This document shows positions 47,219 to 56,978 of a stretch of DNA of 64,000 nt, one piece after another; position 1 is the stretch's first letter, and the number at the start of each line of letters is the position of its first letter. Below the pieces are notes generated by a model, which saw only the letters and a program-made list of their open reading frames with translations, did not search any database and was not told the origin of the DNA. Source of the DNA: Bimuria novae-zelandiae CBS 107.79 (lineage: Eukaryota; Ascomycota; Dothideomycetes; Pleosporales; Didymosphaeriaceae); assembly GCA_010015655.1 (NCBI GenBank), contig ML976679.1, positions 660,346 through 724,345 on the forward strand. Reading direction: 5' to 3'. Made by a program: the position numbers and the translations under genes.

Positions 47219-49319
47219 CTGTGATTCCCCACCTGGCGCACGGTCCCCACCTGACGCACGATTTTGCAAAACTCCACCACCTCATTGCAACCCTCTACAC
47301 AACCAAATATGGCCCAAATCGATGCCGCGCTTCAATATTTGAGTACTCTGGACATGTCCGAAAAGCCCAATTATACGCAGATCGCCAAATTATATGGTGT
47401 TGAGCGCTCAACGCTGTCGCGCCGCCATCGCGGGGTGCAGGGCAGCCGTGACGTGACAACTGACATGTCGCGTCTCCTCAACACCACGCAGGAATCCGAG
47501 CTCATACAATATATAGATCGCCTTACAGGACGTGGATTACCCCCTTCGAAGGAGATGATACGAAATTTTGCATCAGAAATAGCTGGGAAGCCTGCTGGCA
47601 AACACTGGGTTGATAGATTTATCAAACGCCACGATATCGATCTTCTAGCCAGATGGGCATCCGGCATTGACTCCCAACGCAAGCGCGCTGATTCTGCCTT
47701 TAAATACGCCCTGTATTTTAAGCTTTTAGGCAACAAAATACAGCAATACGACGTGGAGACGCGCAATATATACAATATGGATGAGAAGGGCTTCTTGATT
47801 GGTGTGCTGGCAAAAATGAAGCGGGTCTTCTCCCGACGGTGGTATGAGGCCGGAGGAATCAAACAAATGCTCCAAGACGGCAATCGCGAGTGGATTACGA
47901 CGCTAGCATGTATTTGCGCCGACGGCAGCGCTCTTACGCCCGCCATCATCTATCAAGCGCTCTCCACCAATATACAAGATACCTGGTTACAGGATTTTGA
48001 CGATTCCAAAGACCAGGCCTTCTTCGCGGTATCACCAAGCGGATGGACGAACCACGCTCTAGGCCTAGCATGGCTCAAACAGGTGTTTGATAGGGAGACT
48101 AAGGCAAAAGCTCGTCGCTCATATCGATTACTTATACTTGATGGGCATGGATCGCATGTCACGATGGAGTTTATTGACTTCTGCGATAAAAATAAGATCC
48201 TCCTGGCCATATACCCCCCACATTCGACCCATACGCTTCAGCCCCTCGATGTAGCCATGTTCCGCCCCCTTAGCGGCGCCTACTCCGCCCTGCTCTCCGA
48301 TTTCATTTACAACAGCGAGGGCCTTACACGTATAACAAAGAGGGACTTCTGGGGCATGTTCAAAGAGGCCTGGGGGCAAACGTTTATACAAAGTACGATC
48401 CTTAGCGCCTTTAAGGCCACTGGGTTATCGCCCTTCATGCCAGATGTTATACTCAAGAAATTCAACCTTGAGGATGCTGAGCGGCCATCTTCCTCAGATA
48501 GCAGCTCCTCTGTGCTTAGCGCCAGCGATTGGCGTAAAATTGAGAGGCTTCTGCGCAAGGTTGTGAGCGATATACAGGATCAGAAGACCCGGCAGCTATC
48601 CTCCACTATCCACTCGATTTCTGTACGCAATACGCTTCTAGAGCTTGAAAATAAGCGCCTTAGGCATGCGCTGACCCAGAAGAAACGCCCTACACAGGGC
48701 AAGGCCCTACTGCTTGAGGCACCCCCGCAATATGATGGCGGAGCGATATTTTGGTCCCCCACAAAGGTACGAGAGGCCCGCCAACGCCAGGAGCAGAAGG
48801 ATGCCCAAACAATGGCCAAGGAGCAAGAGAAGGAGCAGAAGAAGGCCCTACGGGAGGCACGCAAGCGTACGCAGGGCCTACGCCAGGATGTCAGCGCCCG
48901 AGGGGCCCTCGATGAGCCCCCTGATCACGCGCCTCAAAGCAACCAAAGTACAGGGCCCCAGGGCAACCACAGGGCTCCTCCGCCAGCCCAAAACACCTCT
49001 ACGATTGCGCGCAAAGGCAAGGGGAAGCTTATTTTGCCCTCATCAATTGATGAGGAGGATGCTGAGTATGATTTATCATGTATACAACCTGTAGGCGCTA
49101 CACCAGCCCGATCGCGCCGGGAGCGCCCTGTGCGGCCCCCCAAGCGCTTCCTCCAATAAATACACCTTTTTACAAAGTTTTAAGCCTTCCTGCAGTACTC
49201 CACCAAAAAATCCGACCTGTATACGATATGTATAGCCCTGTACAGCCTAAAATCAATGGGCGCGTACAGGCCAAAATCGTGCGTCAGGTGGGGACCGTGC
49301 GCCAGGTGGGGAATCACAG
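47219..49319 (+). mobile_element. Young, apparently intact pogo element
   Basis: It is 2101 bp, flanked by TA (47217-47218 and 49320-49321), with at least 48 bp of identical inverted repeats starting CTGTGATTCCCCACCTGGCG. Inside each end a 16-bp motif of the form CCCCACCTGRCGCACG occurs twice. GC-rich composition and an unbroken transposase show that it has escaped RIP. Confidence 0.93.
47309..49159 (+). CDS. pogo-type transposase, intact
   Basis: From ATG 47309 (MAQIDAALQYLSTLD) the frame encodes 616 aa without interruption. The N-terminus is a psq-type helix-turn-helix (YTQIAKLYGVERSTLSRRHR), then a CENP-B/Tc5-type DNA-binding HTH (ESELIQYIDRLTGRGLPPSK ... KHWVDRFIKRH), then a DDE_1 domain with all three acidic positions: IYNMDEKGFLIG, LLILDGHGSHVTME and HTLQPLDVAMF. 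The C-terminal 200 residues are charged, with a coiled-coil-like REARQRQEQKDAQTMAKEQE and a basic end RRERPVRPPKRFLQ. The longer frame from 47264 uses a TTG start inside the inverted repeat, so I chose the first ATG. It should catalyse TA-targeted cut-and-paste transposition. Confidence 0.92.
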   Translation: MAQIDAALQYLSTLDMSEKPNYTQIAKLYGVERSTLSRRHRGVQGSRDVTTDMSRLLNTTQESELIQYIDRLTGRGLPPSKEMIRNFASEIAGKPAGKHWVDRFIKRHDIDLLARWASGIDSQRKRADSAFKYALYFKLLGNKIQQYDVETRNIYNMDEKGFLIGVLAKMKRVFSRRWYEAGGIKQMLQDGNREWITTLACICADGSALTPAIIYQALSTNIQDTWLQDFDDSKDQAFFAVSPSGWTNHALGLAWLKQVFDRETKAKARRSYRLLILDGHGSHVTMEFIDFCDKNKILLAIYPPHSTHTLQPLDVAMFRPLSGAYSALLSDFIYNSEGLTRITKRDFWGMFKEAWGQTFIQSTILSAFKATGLSPFMPDVILKKFNLEDAERPSSSDSSSSVLSASDWRKIERLLRKVVSDIQDQKTRQLSSTIHSISVRNTLLELENKRLRHALTQKKRPTQGKALLLEAPPQYDGGAIFWSPTKVREARQRQEQKDAQTMAKEQEKEQKKALREARKRTQGLRQDVSARGALDEPPDHAPQSNQSTGPQGNHRAPPPAQNTSTIARKGKGKLILPSSIDEEDAEYDLSCIQPVGATPARSRRERPVRPPKRFLQ

Positions 49320-49374
49320 TATAGTCATCTCTCTAAGAGATAGGACCTATCGGGGCTAATTTTATAGGCTCTAC

Positions 49375-50927
49375 AAGTAGGCGTCCTTGTACGTTTTTAT
49401 AGCCTTTTAAGTAACCTTTTAAGCCTTAAGCTTTATACGTTAATTAATTACTTATTACGCTGCTTTAATAGTTACTACACCGCCTTTTTATACTAGCCTT
49501 TTATCTTTAATCTGTCTTTTTTAGCGTTATTAAGCTACTATAGTAATATTTATAAGGTCGCGCTAGGCCAGCGCGAGACTATTAATTAGTAATTATAAGC
49601 TTTCTAGGAATTTTGTAAGCCTCCTACTTAATATATTGCTTCTCTCTAGGGCGCGCGACATTTTTTGATGCTGCCACTAATATGCTATAGGTGTATTGGC
49701 AATAGGGCTCGAATTAACAGTAGATAGAACTAATAGGAATAGCGTCTAGATAGGTGCTGGCAGCTTTATATAAACAAGCTCTAAATTAAATAGAAAGATC
49801 CTAGCTTTTTTCTAGGCGCTTAGGATTGTGCTACGCTTAAATGTATCTATCCTAATCCTATAGATCGCATGTAGAAATTCGACTTTGTTAAAGTCTATGC
49901 AGCCAGTTCGGGTGGCTATCTCTATAGCTTTTTTATAATTCTGCTTTAATAGCTGAAAACAGACGACGTCTAAAGGCTACAGATAATGTGATAAATATAG
50001 TAATAGTAAGAAGGGGAGTATCTTATAATTATCGTAGAACTATATAAACTTAATAGTAAGGTAGCTACTAAATCTATTAAATATAAGTAATTACTATACG
50101 CCTTTCTGGCGCGCGCGCGTTTATATTTCAAAGAACTTTAACTACTCTATTAAGATAAAGTTATTAGCGTATCTTAATATTAATATAGTAATTATATAGC
50201 TATTAGGCAGCGCCGTATTTGTATACTAGTAATAAAGGTAATTAATAGCCTATATAACAAGCATGGGTTCGAGCACCTCTCTATTACTAAAGATTAATTT
50301 AATACTCGTAATATAATCGCGCGACGTCTCTAACGCAGAGATATAAGGATAATTAAACTCTATAGTAATAATTTATTAATTACTACTAACGTCTATACGG
50401 AAGCCGGTTTCGTCTATATTATAGGTATCTAATAGGGTGACGCCGTAGGTGTATATCACCTTTTTAAGCTTAATAAAATAATAGCTATAAGCTTTAAACG
50501 TTACTATTACTATATAATTAATATGCTGCGACTTTTACTTTATACGGCGATAGTCTAGATTTCTTAATAGCTATCGCAATAGCTAGTCCTTACTAAGTAA
50601 GGAAGCTCTGCTATTAGGGTGCGCGTAATTAAGGATATATTAAATAGCACCTTTTAACTATAGTATAAGGTATAGCATGCTAATAGTGTCGCAGCGACGT
50701 ATATATAACTTTAGCGCTTTATCCTGGGTCTCTAAGAGTCGTAGATTCGTGCCGCTGTAGTCATGGCGGCTAATCCAGCCTCTAGCGCGCGCTTAAAGTC
50801 GTAAAACAGGCACGCTCTATTCGCGTGCTGCAGCTGCAAAATTAGGTATTTCTAAGCTAGAAAAACTAGAGAGATAATTAAAAATACGCTACTTAATTAT
50901 ATAGCTCTCGCTATAATATTTAGGCAT
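49375..50927 (-). pseudogene. Fot1-type transposase, RIP-inactivated
   Basis: On the minus strand a frame starts MPKYYSESYIIK at 50927 and can be followed to about 49375. Landmarks are ISRHDYSGTNLRLLETQDKA, TYNIDETGFRIDV (first Asp), LLIFNRFSSYLT where active relatives have FDGFGSHLT, and PLDVVCFQLLKQNYKKAIE (third Asp). Stops and the Asp-to-Asn and Gly-to-Arg or Ser changes fit RIP. It belonged to the outer element 47013-51040. Confidence 0.78.
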
Positions 50928-51172
50928 GGTTATAGGTTATTTATTAAGAAAATAGAAAAATCCGCGACGAAAAGTTACGTTGGGCTACGAAGTTACGTTG
51001 GGCTGCGCAGGGCCAACCTCCGGTTGGCGTGTGGGGCGAGTATCTGACCCTACATAGGACGGCATCAACACCCTGAGCCACGCTTGCACAATACAACAGT
51101 GGCAGCATGCAAAATAGAGCTACTGAAGGGCGAGGTATGTGATACCCGTGTACGAGGCTCAGTTGACTCTCT

Positions 51173-53218
51173 CTACGCCGCACAAACGTCCTTCTTCGCG
51201 TCCTCCTTCACGGCATCGCTCGCCTTCTCGCTAATCATAAACGTGCTCACAACCGGGAATATGCCCGGCGTCTTCGGGAACGCGCTTGCATCCACAACGC
51301 GCAAGCCCTTCACGCCTCTGACTCTAAACTTGCCATCTAACACTGCCATCGGGTCGCCCTCTTTGCCGATCGCGGCGGTGGAAGTCGGGTGATGGCCGAA
51401 TGTTTGACCTATAACTGCATTCATGTCAGCATCGTCCTGCAATTAGGCACCGGAAAATACCGTAGCGATAACGACTAGAAGGTGAGGAAGATGTCCGACT
51501 TACTCCAGTCCTCGTCCGCCTTCCCACAATACCCCTGCGCATCCGGGCCCTCGGGACACGGTGGCTCTATGGCCGTGAAATTGATGCCCTTCGCGCCTGC
51601 GTACATCTTCCTCGCCCACGCGATCGTCTCCTTCATCGCACCCATATCTGTCTCCTTGCCCTCTTCATACAGCATGAAGTTGATCTCCGGCGGGTCTGTT
51701 GGGTCACTGCTCGTCAATTTGACGTAACCTTTGTGGTTCTGTGGCTTTGCCTTTACCATCATCATACCGTAGATATTCGGCGGGTCCTGCGGGAGCGCGG
51801 TATTGGTCTGGTTCGCAGGCCAGAAGCCACGAAAGACGAATGTGCCCTGCATGAGGAACATGTCGCGCTCGCCGTCGGGAGAGCGCTTAGTCTTCATCAT
51901 GACGAAGGGCTGTGAGAAGCCTACGGCCTGGCCCTCAAACTGCGCGACGATAGGCATCTCTTGGTTGTCCATCAAGTTGCGTCCAACTCCCTGCGCGTCA
52001 ACCACAAGAGGGATGTTGAATTGGGCGAGCTGTTCCTTGGGTCCGATACCGCTGAGCATGAGTAGCTGCGGGGTGTTGAATGTGCCGCTTGAGACAATGA
52101 CTTCTTTGCGCGCAGTCGCCGTCTTCAGCGTGCCATTGTTGGAAGAGGAATATCGCGCGTCGGCCTTGTAGATCGATTTACCTTGGAGGTATTCTACGCC
52201 AGTAGCGCGGGGAACGCCACCGCAGGAAGTGCCGTTTCGATCGAACAGCACCCTCGTAGCCAGACTGTTGATGCTAAGGGTCAATGGGAACTTCTTCTGG
52301 ATAGTATCTTGGATGTAATCGCGAGAGCTGTACCGATCGAAGTTAGGATTTGTGTGCGTAGGCAGACCCCAAATTCCAGTTGTCCAATCTCGCTGAGGAT
52401 CCAGATAATTTGGATCGGAGCCCATTCTCGCAGCGACATCTGCTTCTGCGGTTGAGTAGGAGAAGTTTTGCGCGATAGCCTGGGCAATGCCGAGCACGGG
52501 CTGTGTTACTGAGGTGGGTTTATTCATGTTGGTTTGGAAGTAGCCATCGAAACCATGGCCAGCGGTGCCGTTGGGGAGGTAATTGTTCTTCTCGATACGC
52601 TGGAAGATACTACGCATGTTGTCGGCGCTGGGAGATTTAGTTCCAACTCCGAATGCAGGTCAAGTGTCCAGAAATACGCACTTCCATGAAGCATCGCCGG
52701 TGAGGTTTTGGATGTAATTCCAGTCGCTGTTTGGCGGCAACCACGTGCACTTCGCATTTATCATACTGCTGCCACCCACGGTGGCACCCCGCGGGTAATG
52801 CACGCCCAAAAAAGCACTCCCCGCTGGCGCCTTATTCGCATCACTCCCAGGAGCGACCCAATATCTGTGCTTCGTTAGACTCTGTCTATCTCATCACGCA
52901 TCTCCATCAATCACCGCATACGTACCTGCCTTCCTTTGTCTTCCATACCAGATGGTTGTTCATCATATTCCTCTTCTCATCCGCATAGTGCTTGACAAAG
53001 AAGTCCCACGCCACAGTCGGCGGATACACCATATCATTACCATTCGGCGACTGATCCCCAGCCTCGAGAAGCAACACGCTGTAGTTTGCGCGTGCAAGGT
53101 TAGACGCCAGTGGGCCGCCTCCAGGACCAGACCCAATGACAATGTAATCGAATGTGTCATGCGCAATAGAGAGTGTGGCGGCAGCCAGAACAGCCGCAGA
53201 AACAATGGCGAGGCGCAT
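51173..53218 (-). CDS. Secreted GMC oxidoreductase
   Basis: The model is complement of 52926-53218, 52682-52864, 51504-52627 and 51173-51414, with introns of 61, 54 and 89 nt, giving 613 aa. A signal peptide (MRLAIVSAAVLAAATLSIAH) precedes the FAD-binding DYIVIGSGPGGGPLASNL and LLLEAGDQ. GMC signature 1 is PRGATVGGSSMINAK and signature 2 GTFNTPQLLMLSGIGP. The C-terminal catalytic segment is GQTFGHHPTSTAAIG, then RGVKGLRVVDASAFPKTPG. The last intron uses a strong GTAAGT at 51503; the apparent stop at 51475 lies inside it. The family oxidises alcohols or sugars with FAD, often releasing H2O2 outside the cell. The exact substrate cannot be read. The gene looks intact. Confidence 0.9.
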
Positions 53219-54510
53219 TGTGTCGACAGGTCAGAGACAGCCACACTCGGCGTGCAGTGCTCGTTGAGAATCTGGAAAAAGGATGGAATATAAAGCGACC
53301 GTCTCAAATGGCAAACTAAATATCTACCGAGGTTTTATTACCGCTTTCACACCTTCCCTGCTGATCAATGTGTGCCTATCATCTCGTCGAGGTGCTAATT
53401 GGAACTAGGACGTACTACCTTGTCGCCAAATTCCTTACAGCAACTGATAATGCAAGAGTAACGCCCTGGTCTTCGTATGCTCTCTTGCCCCAATGACAGT
53501 CGACCTCGGCCTTGTGTGCTCATTTGCACCAATGACAGTCGACATCGGCTATATGCAAGCGACGGTAAGTAATGGCCATTGATCACTTCTCTTGGCCTAC
53601 TACACAACTTAGATATGAGCAATCGGTATCATGGGAGCGACGAAATAGTCGTGTTTCAACGAAGAGCAGGGTCCAAGAAGTGACCCAACCAAAACTCGAG
53701 CTTGAATGAAAAGGGTCCTGATCGTATGAACATAGATGAAGGATCGAAAGGGAAATACGAAGCTTCGGTAGTACAAAAGAGGGGTAGAAGGTTGCTGATT
53801 CGTCGGACCTAGCTGTTCCTGGCACCAAGACCAGGTTGTAGATAATACTTTTCGCCCCTGGCTTCTGACACGTGTGTAAAGACAACACACGTGCAGGAAG
53901 CCACAGCTGTAAATGCTCAGTAAGCAGACCAACCATCTTGGAAGTTAGCCACAAAACCCAGAGGTATTACTTCAAACAATGTCGCATGGTGTGGAGAGCG
54001 ACACCGTGTCTGCTCGAGTTGTTGATATTCTTTCGGCGATGAATTTGAGCGCCCACTTGCGTTGTCCGATGGAGCCATGGGATTTTTTTTACGCCCACAG
54101 TTTGGTGTATGCAAATTAATGAGCAGTCTATTAGGGAGCGAAATCAACCTCTGTGGTTAACGTTGCACAGTTGATTGAGTGGCCCTCCGGGCCACCAAGG
54201 TAGCGCGGCTCGCCGGCATGACGTACGGTAAGACCTGTGCAAATATCAACCTCATTGGAAAACGTCTTGCGCCGTTTGACGCTATCGTTACGCGTTCGCA
54301 TACTACGACCGATCGCGGAGTAAGACAGCTGTGTATCACCGTGACCGCAAAGGAAAGCGACATGAGGCAATCCATATCGCAATGCCGTGAGAAAAATTAA
54401 GATGCTGGTGGTGATAGTCTGTGCGCCTCGGATAACTTCCCGATATCCATGCCCAGGTAAAATTTGTCGCAGTTAAAGAATACTCACGCAGCCCTTCGAA
54501 CATTGACACA
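53219..54510. other. Divergent intergenic region between GMC and MoeA-like genes
   Basis: No supported gene in 1.3 kb. It holds a near-repeat at 53491-53543 in the GMC promoter and a GC hairpin GTGGCCCTCCGGGCCAC near 54178. Short frames on the minus strand lack motifs. Confidence 0.5.
53491..53543. promoter_or_regulatory. Repeated CAATGACAGTCGAC element upstream of the GMC gene
   Basis: CAATGACAGTCGAC occurs at 53491-53504 and 53530-53543, 39 bp apart, with extended similarity on both sides (CCAATGACAGTCGAC then CTCGGC or ATCGGC). It lies about 270-330 bp upstream of the GMC start codon. It could be a transcription factor site; each copy includes a CCAAT core. Confidence 0.35.
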
Positions 54511-55821
54511 ATGGCAATACGATACAGCGAAGCGCTCGGAATCCTCAAACAAGTTGCGGTCGAAATACTTGAGCGAGAAGACGGAAGTGATGTTGAGTAC
54601 GTGGGATTAGAAGACGCTGTCGGGCGCATCGCGGGACAGCACCACAGGAGCACATCTGCGGCGCCGCCGTTCGACGTTTCAGCAATAAACGGTTATATTC
54701 TTTCCTCAACTGCCACTGTGAATGCGACGAAGAAAAGGCCAGTTACTTTCGCTGTCAAGGGTACGATTGCAGCTGGCAATGAACCACCGGATGTACCCTT
54801 AAGTGGTAGTGGGATTCCATTCTGCTTTGAGATCATGGCCGGAGCGCGTTTACCTACCTATACACCCGGAGATGTCCTGGACTCGTGCGTCAAGCTCGAG
54901 GATGTGGTACCGACAAGCTTTGGGTCGCAGAGAATGATCACGGTCGTCGCACCCGTCGCCAAAAACGCAAACAGACGGGCCGCCGGATCAGATCTGGATG
55001 TGGGCTGTAAAGTCCTAGCAAGAGGAGAAAAGATTCGACCACGCCATGTCACGGCACTCGCAGCTGCAGGCATATCCAGGGTAGCAGTTCGTAGAAAGCT
55101 CAGCATCGCTGTGCGGTCTCCCGCATACGAGCCTGCCCATCAAAACGTAGCAAGGCAATCACAACAGATGGATCCTGGTGGCCACTTTCTCACTGCTACA
55201 ATCCGTGAGCTCGGTGCGAAAGCCAAGCTAATGGGTGGACTGAAGCCACATGCAGAAAGTCTTTCGAAACTTCTACAGCATGAGATTCAAGACAACGCAT
55301 ACGATTTGGTGTTGGTCTCAGGCGCTGATTCCCTTGGTACCACTGATTTGACACTGTCGGCCTTGAAGGAAGTGGGCGCTCGCATACGATTTCACGGGGT
55401 ATCCATCGATCCTGGCCATTCGGTACTGTTTGCTACCTTGCCTACACCTCATGGAGAGGTGCCATTCCTCAAGCTCCCTAATGATCCGGTTGCGATAGCA
55501 GCGTGCTTTGAGTTTCTGGTCAAACCTTTTATCAGGCAACTCTCGGAACTTCACCAAGACGTGCCAAAGATTATGAAGATTCAGCAAACAAAAGGTCTCC
55601 AAGACCTTTCCAAGGACTGTCCGCCACACGTGGACTGTTTTAGGCCTGGTTGGATCCAGCAGAGCGACCGAGGCGAACAAGTAATGCTGCTGGGTCACGA
55701 TCATAACCCAGCCAAGTTATCCCAGTATGCGGCTTCGAATTGTTGGGCGCATGTTCCCAGAGGTCACTCGGGGAATTGTCGGAATACGCTGGTGTATTGC
55801 TACTCTCACACGTCGACATGA
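54511..55821 (+). CDS. Divergent MoeA-like (molybdopterin-binding) protein
   Basis: The frame is 436 aa, single exon, from ATG 54511. It follows the MoeA fold order: an N-terminal helix with DAVGRIAGQHH, then PPFDVSAINGYIL (MoeA PPFDNSAMDGYAV), FEIMAGARLP (IMTGAPLP), AAGISRVAVRRKLSIAVRSP (linker into the MogA-like domain), DLVLVSGADSLGTTDLT (SGGVSVGxxD) and FLKLPNDPVAIAACFEFLV (GLPGNPVSA). The key Asp of SAMDGY is Asn60, and the STGDEL and GGVSVG loops are altered. MoeA proteins insert molybdate into molybdopterin; the changed residues make that activity doubtful. It may be a paralogue with another role. It has no close functional neighbour here. Confidence 0.75.
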   Translation: MAIRYSEALGILKQVAVEILEREDGSDVEYVGLEDAVGRIAGQHHRSTSAAPPFDVSAINGYILSSTATVNATKKRPVTFAVKGTIAAGNEPPDVPLSGSGIPFCFEIMAGARLPTYTPGDVLDSCVKLEDVVPTSFGSQRMITVVAPVAKNANRRAAGSDLDVGCKVLARGEKIRPRHVTALAAAGISRVAVRRKLSIAVRSPAYEPAHQNVARQSQQMDPGGHFLTATIRELGAKAKLMGGLKPHAESLSKLLQHEIQDNAYDLVLVSGADSLGTTDLTLSALKEVGARIRFHGVSIDPGHSVLFATLPTPHGEVPFLKLPNDPVAIAACFEFLVKPFIRQLSELHQDVPKIMKIQQTKGLQDLSKDCPPHVDCFRPGWIQQSDRGEQVMLLGHDHNPAKLSQYAASNCWAHVPRGHSGNCRNTLVYCYSHTST

Positions 55822-56292
55822 ACAATGTTCGCCCCTACCATGGTGGCTTCCTTGGCACTGGTTACAAGCGCCTCTAACTTCGAGATATGCTTGTTCACTA
55901 GTCGCTGCACAGCCCGATATGGGCCCGGTAAGTCGTGGTAACATACTATGCAACTATTGGGCCAAACAGTTGTTCACTGAAGCAGCGGCCAGCCAACCAA
56001 GCGTCCCGTGCTCGACTCCTCTCCTATGGCGCTGAGAACATGCTCGGACTTCAGTTCAATAATTTGCTTATCGGGATTGATGGGGATGTCGCCTTCTGTA
56101 GGATCATCGTCAATAGATGAACTTGGGGGTGAGCGAGACGTAAAATGGCCGAATGCCGGTGGGCAGCGCGCTCGCTAGAACTCCAGGGCGAGGCGACGTG
56201 CAGATAGCGACTGTCCGTTAGGAAGCTGGCGTAGGTGTTTGTCGGTGTCCATTGGTGTCAACCTGCCGCTGGCCAAGGTGATGGAGTTATCC

Positions 56293-56311
56293 GTCCCGCA
56301 TCATGCGGGAC
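56293..56311. promoter_or_regulatory. Perfect 19-bp palindrome upstream of the AA9 gene
   Basis: GTCCCGCAT and ATGCGGGAC flank a single C. It contains an everted CCG-N7-CGG, a layout used by Zn2Cys6 regulators, about 670 bp upstream of the AA9 start. Confidence 0.4.
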
Positions 56312-56454
56312 GCGACGTTCCCGGCGCGTACCCAAGCGTTGTTCTGACGTCCCGGTAGCTCTTTCCATCCCTGCGCGTCATGAGGAAAGCGCGCACAATC
56401 CCTCATCATCAAGACCACATTTTTCTTGCATGTTGTTCAAGATGTTTTCTGTCC

Positions 56455-56484
56455 CTTCGTTTCGCCCGCTCGCGTGAAACGAAG
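56455..56484. promoter_or_regulatory. Inverted repeat upstream of the AA9 gene
   Basis: CTTCGTTTC (56455-56463) and GAAACGAAG (56476-56484) are exact inverted 9-mers with a 12-nt spacer, about 500 bp upstream of the AA9 start. It could be a protein-binding site or chance. Confidence 0.3.
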
Positions 56485-56978
56485 CGGTGCGGCGCCAGAC
56501 GACATCCGATTGGTGGGAGTAATCTAGTTCGTTCAGTTTCGAAACGGTGGGCTGTCAACGTTCAATCTCGCTTCCACCCTCAGACTCCACCCGCATGATC
56601 GCGTGGTTTGGTAGCCGCCGCCAAACTACAGAAAGACAACGAGCCGACTGTAAGGCTCAGCGCTATGCCTGGGGAGGCATTAACTAGAACGTTTTCCTAC
56701 ACTGATGCAACCGCTATCATCCCGTGTCTACGGACTCCCCGGCATCATCCAGTAACATCTTGCGCGCGGCATAGAATTCGAGGGACGGCGATCATGAGAG
56801 ACGAGGATCAGGGAGCCATGGCACAGTATAAGAGTTTTTGCAGCCTCGCAGTGGTCCATTTTCCTCCTCACAGGCAAGTCCTACACGGCTGACACTCTTT
56901 TTTCATCCGCTTTCGCTCTTTTCCAACCACTTTCATTCATTCATTTTCGTGATCCGGGATCACTTACGCTCTTTAACA

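Larger units (their letters stand above)
47013..51040 (-). mobile_element. Old Fot1/pogo-type element with a younger pogo inside
   Basis: It is flanked by TA (47011-47012 and 51041-51042). Inverted repeats of more than 50 bp start CTCGCCCCACACGCCAACCG, include a CCAACCGGAGGTTGG hairpin, and run into 18-bp iterons. Removing the nested element (47219-49319) leaves about 1.9 kb. The body is RIP-degraded while the ends are preserved. Only 18 bp separate its left TA from the right TA of the pogo element ending at 46990. Confidence 0.9.
55822..56978. other. Upstream region of the AA9 gene
   Basis: No supported gene in 1.16 kb. It holds two inverted repeats (56293-56311 and 56455-56484), a TATA-like GTATAAGAG near 56825 and a CT-rich leader just before the ATG at 56979. 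Short frames lack motifs. Confidence 0.55.

Noticed and set aside
51475..51477. Apparent premature stop in the GMC gene
   Set aside because: A strong GTAAGT donor at 51503 with acceptor at 51415 removes it and joins DWI to IGQTFGHH in frame.
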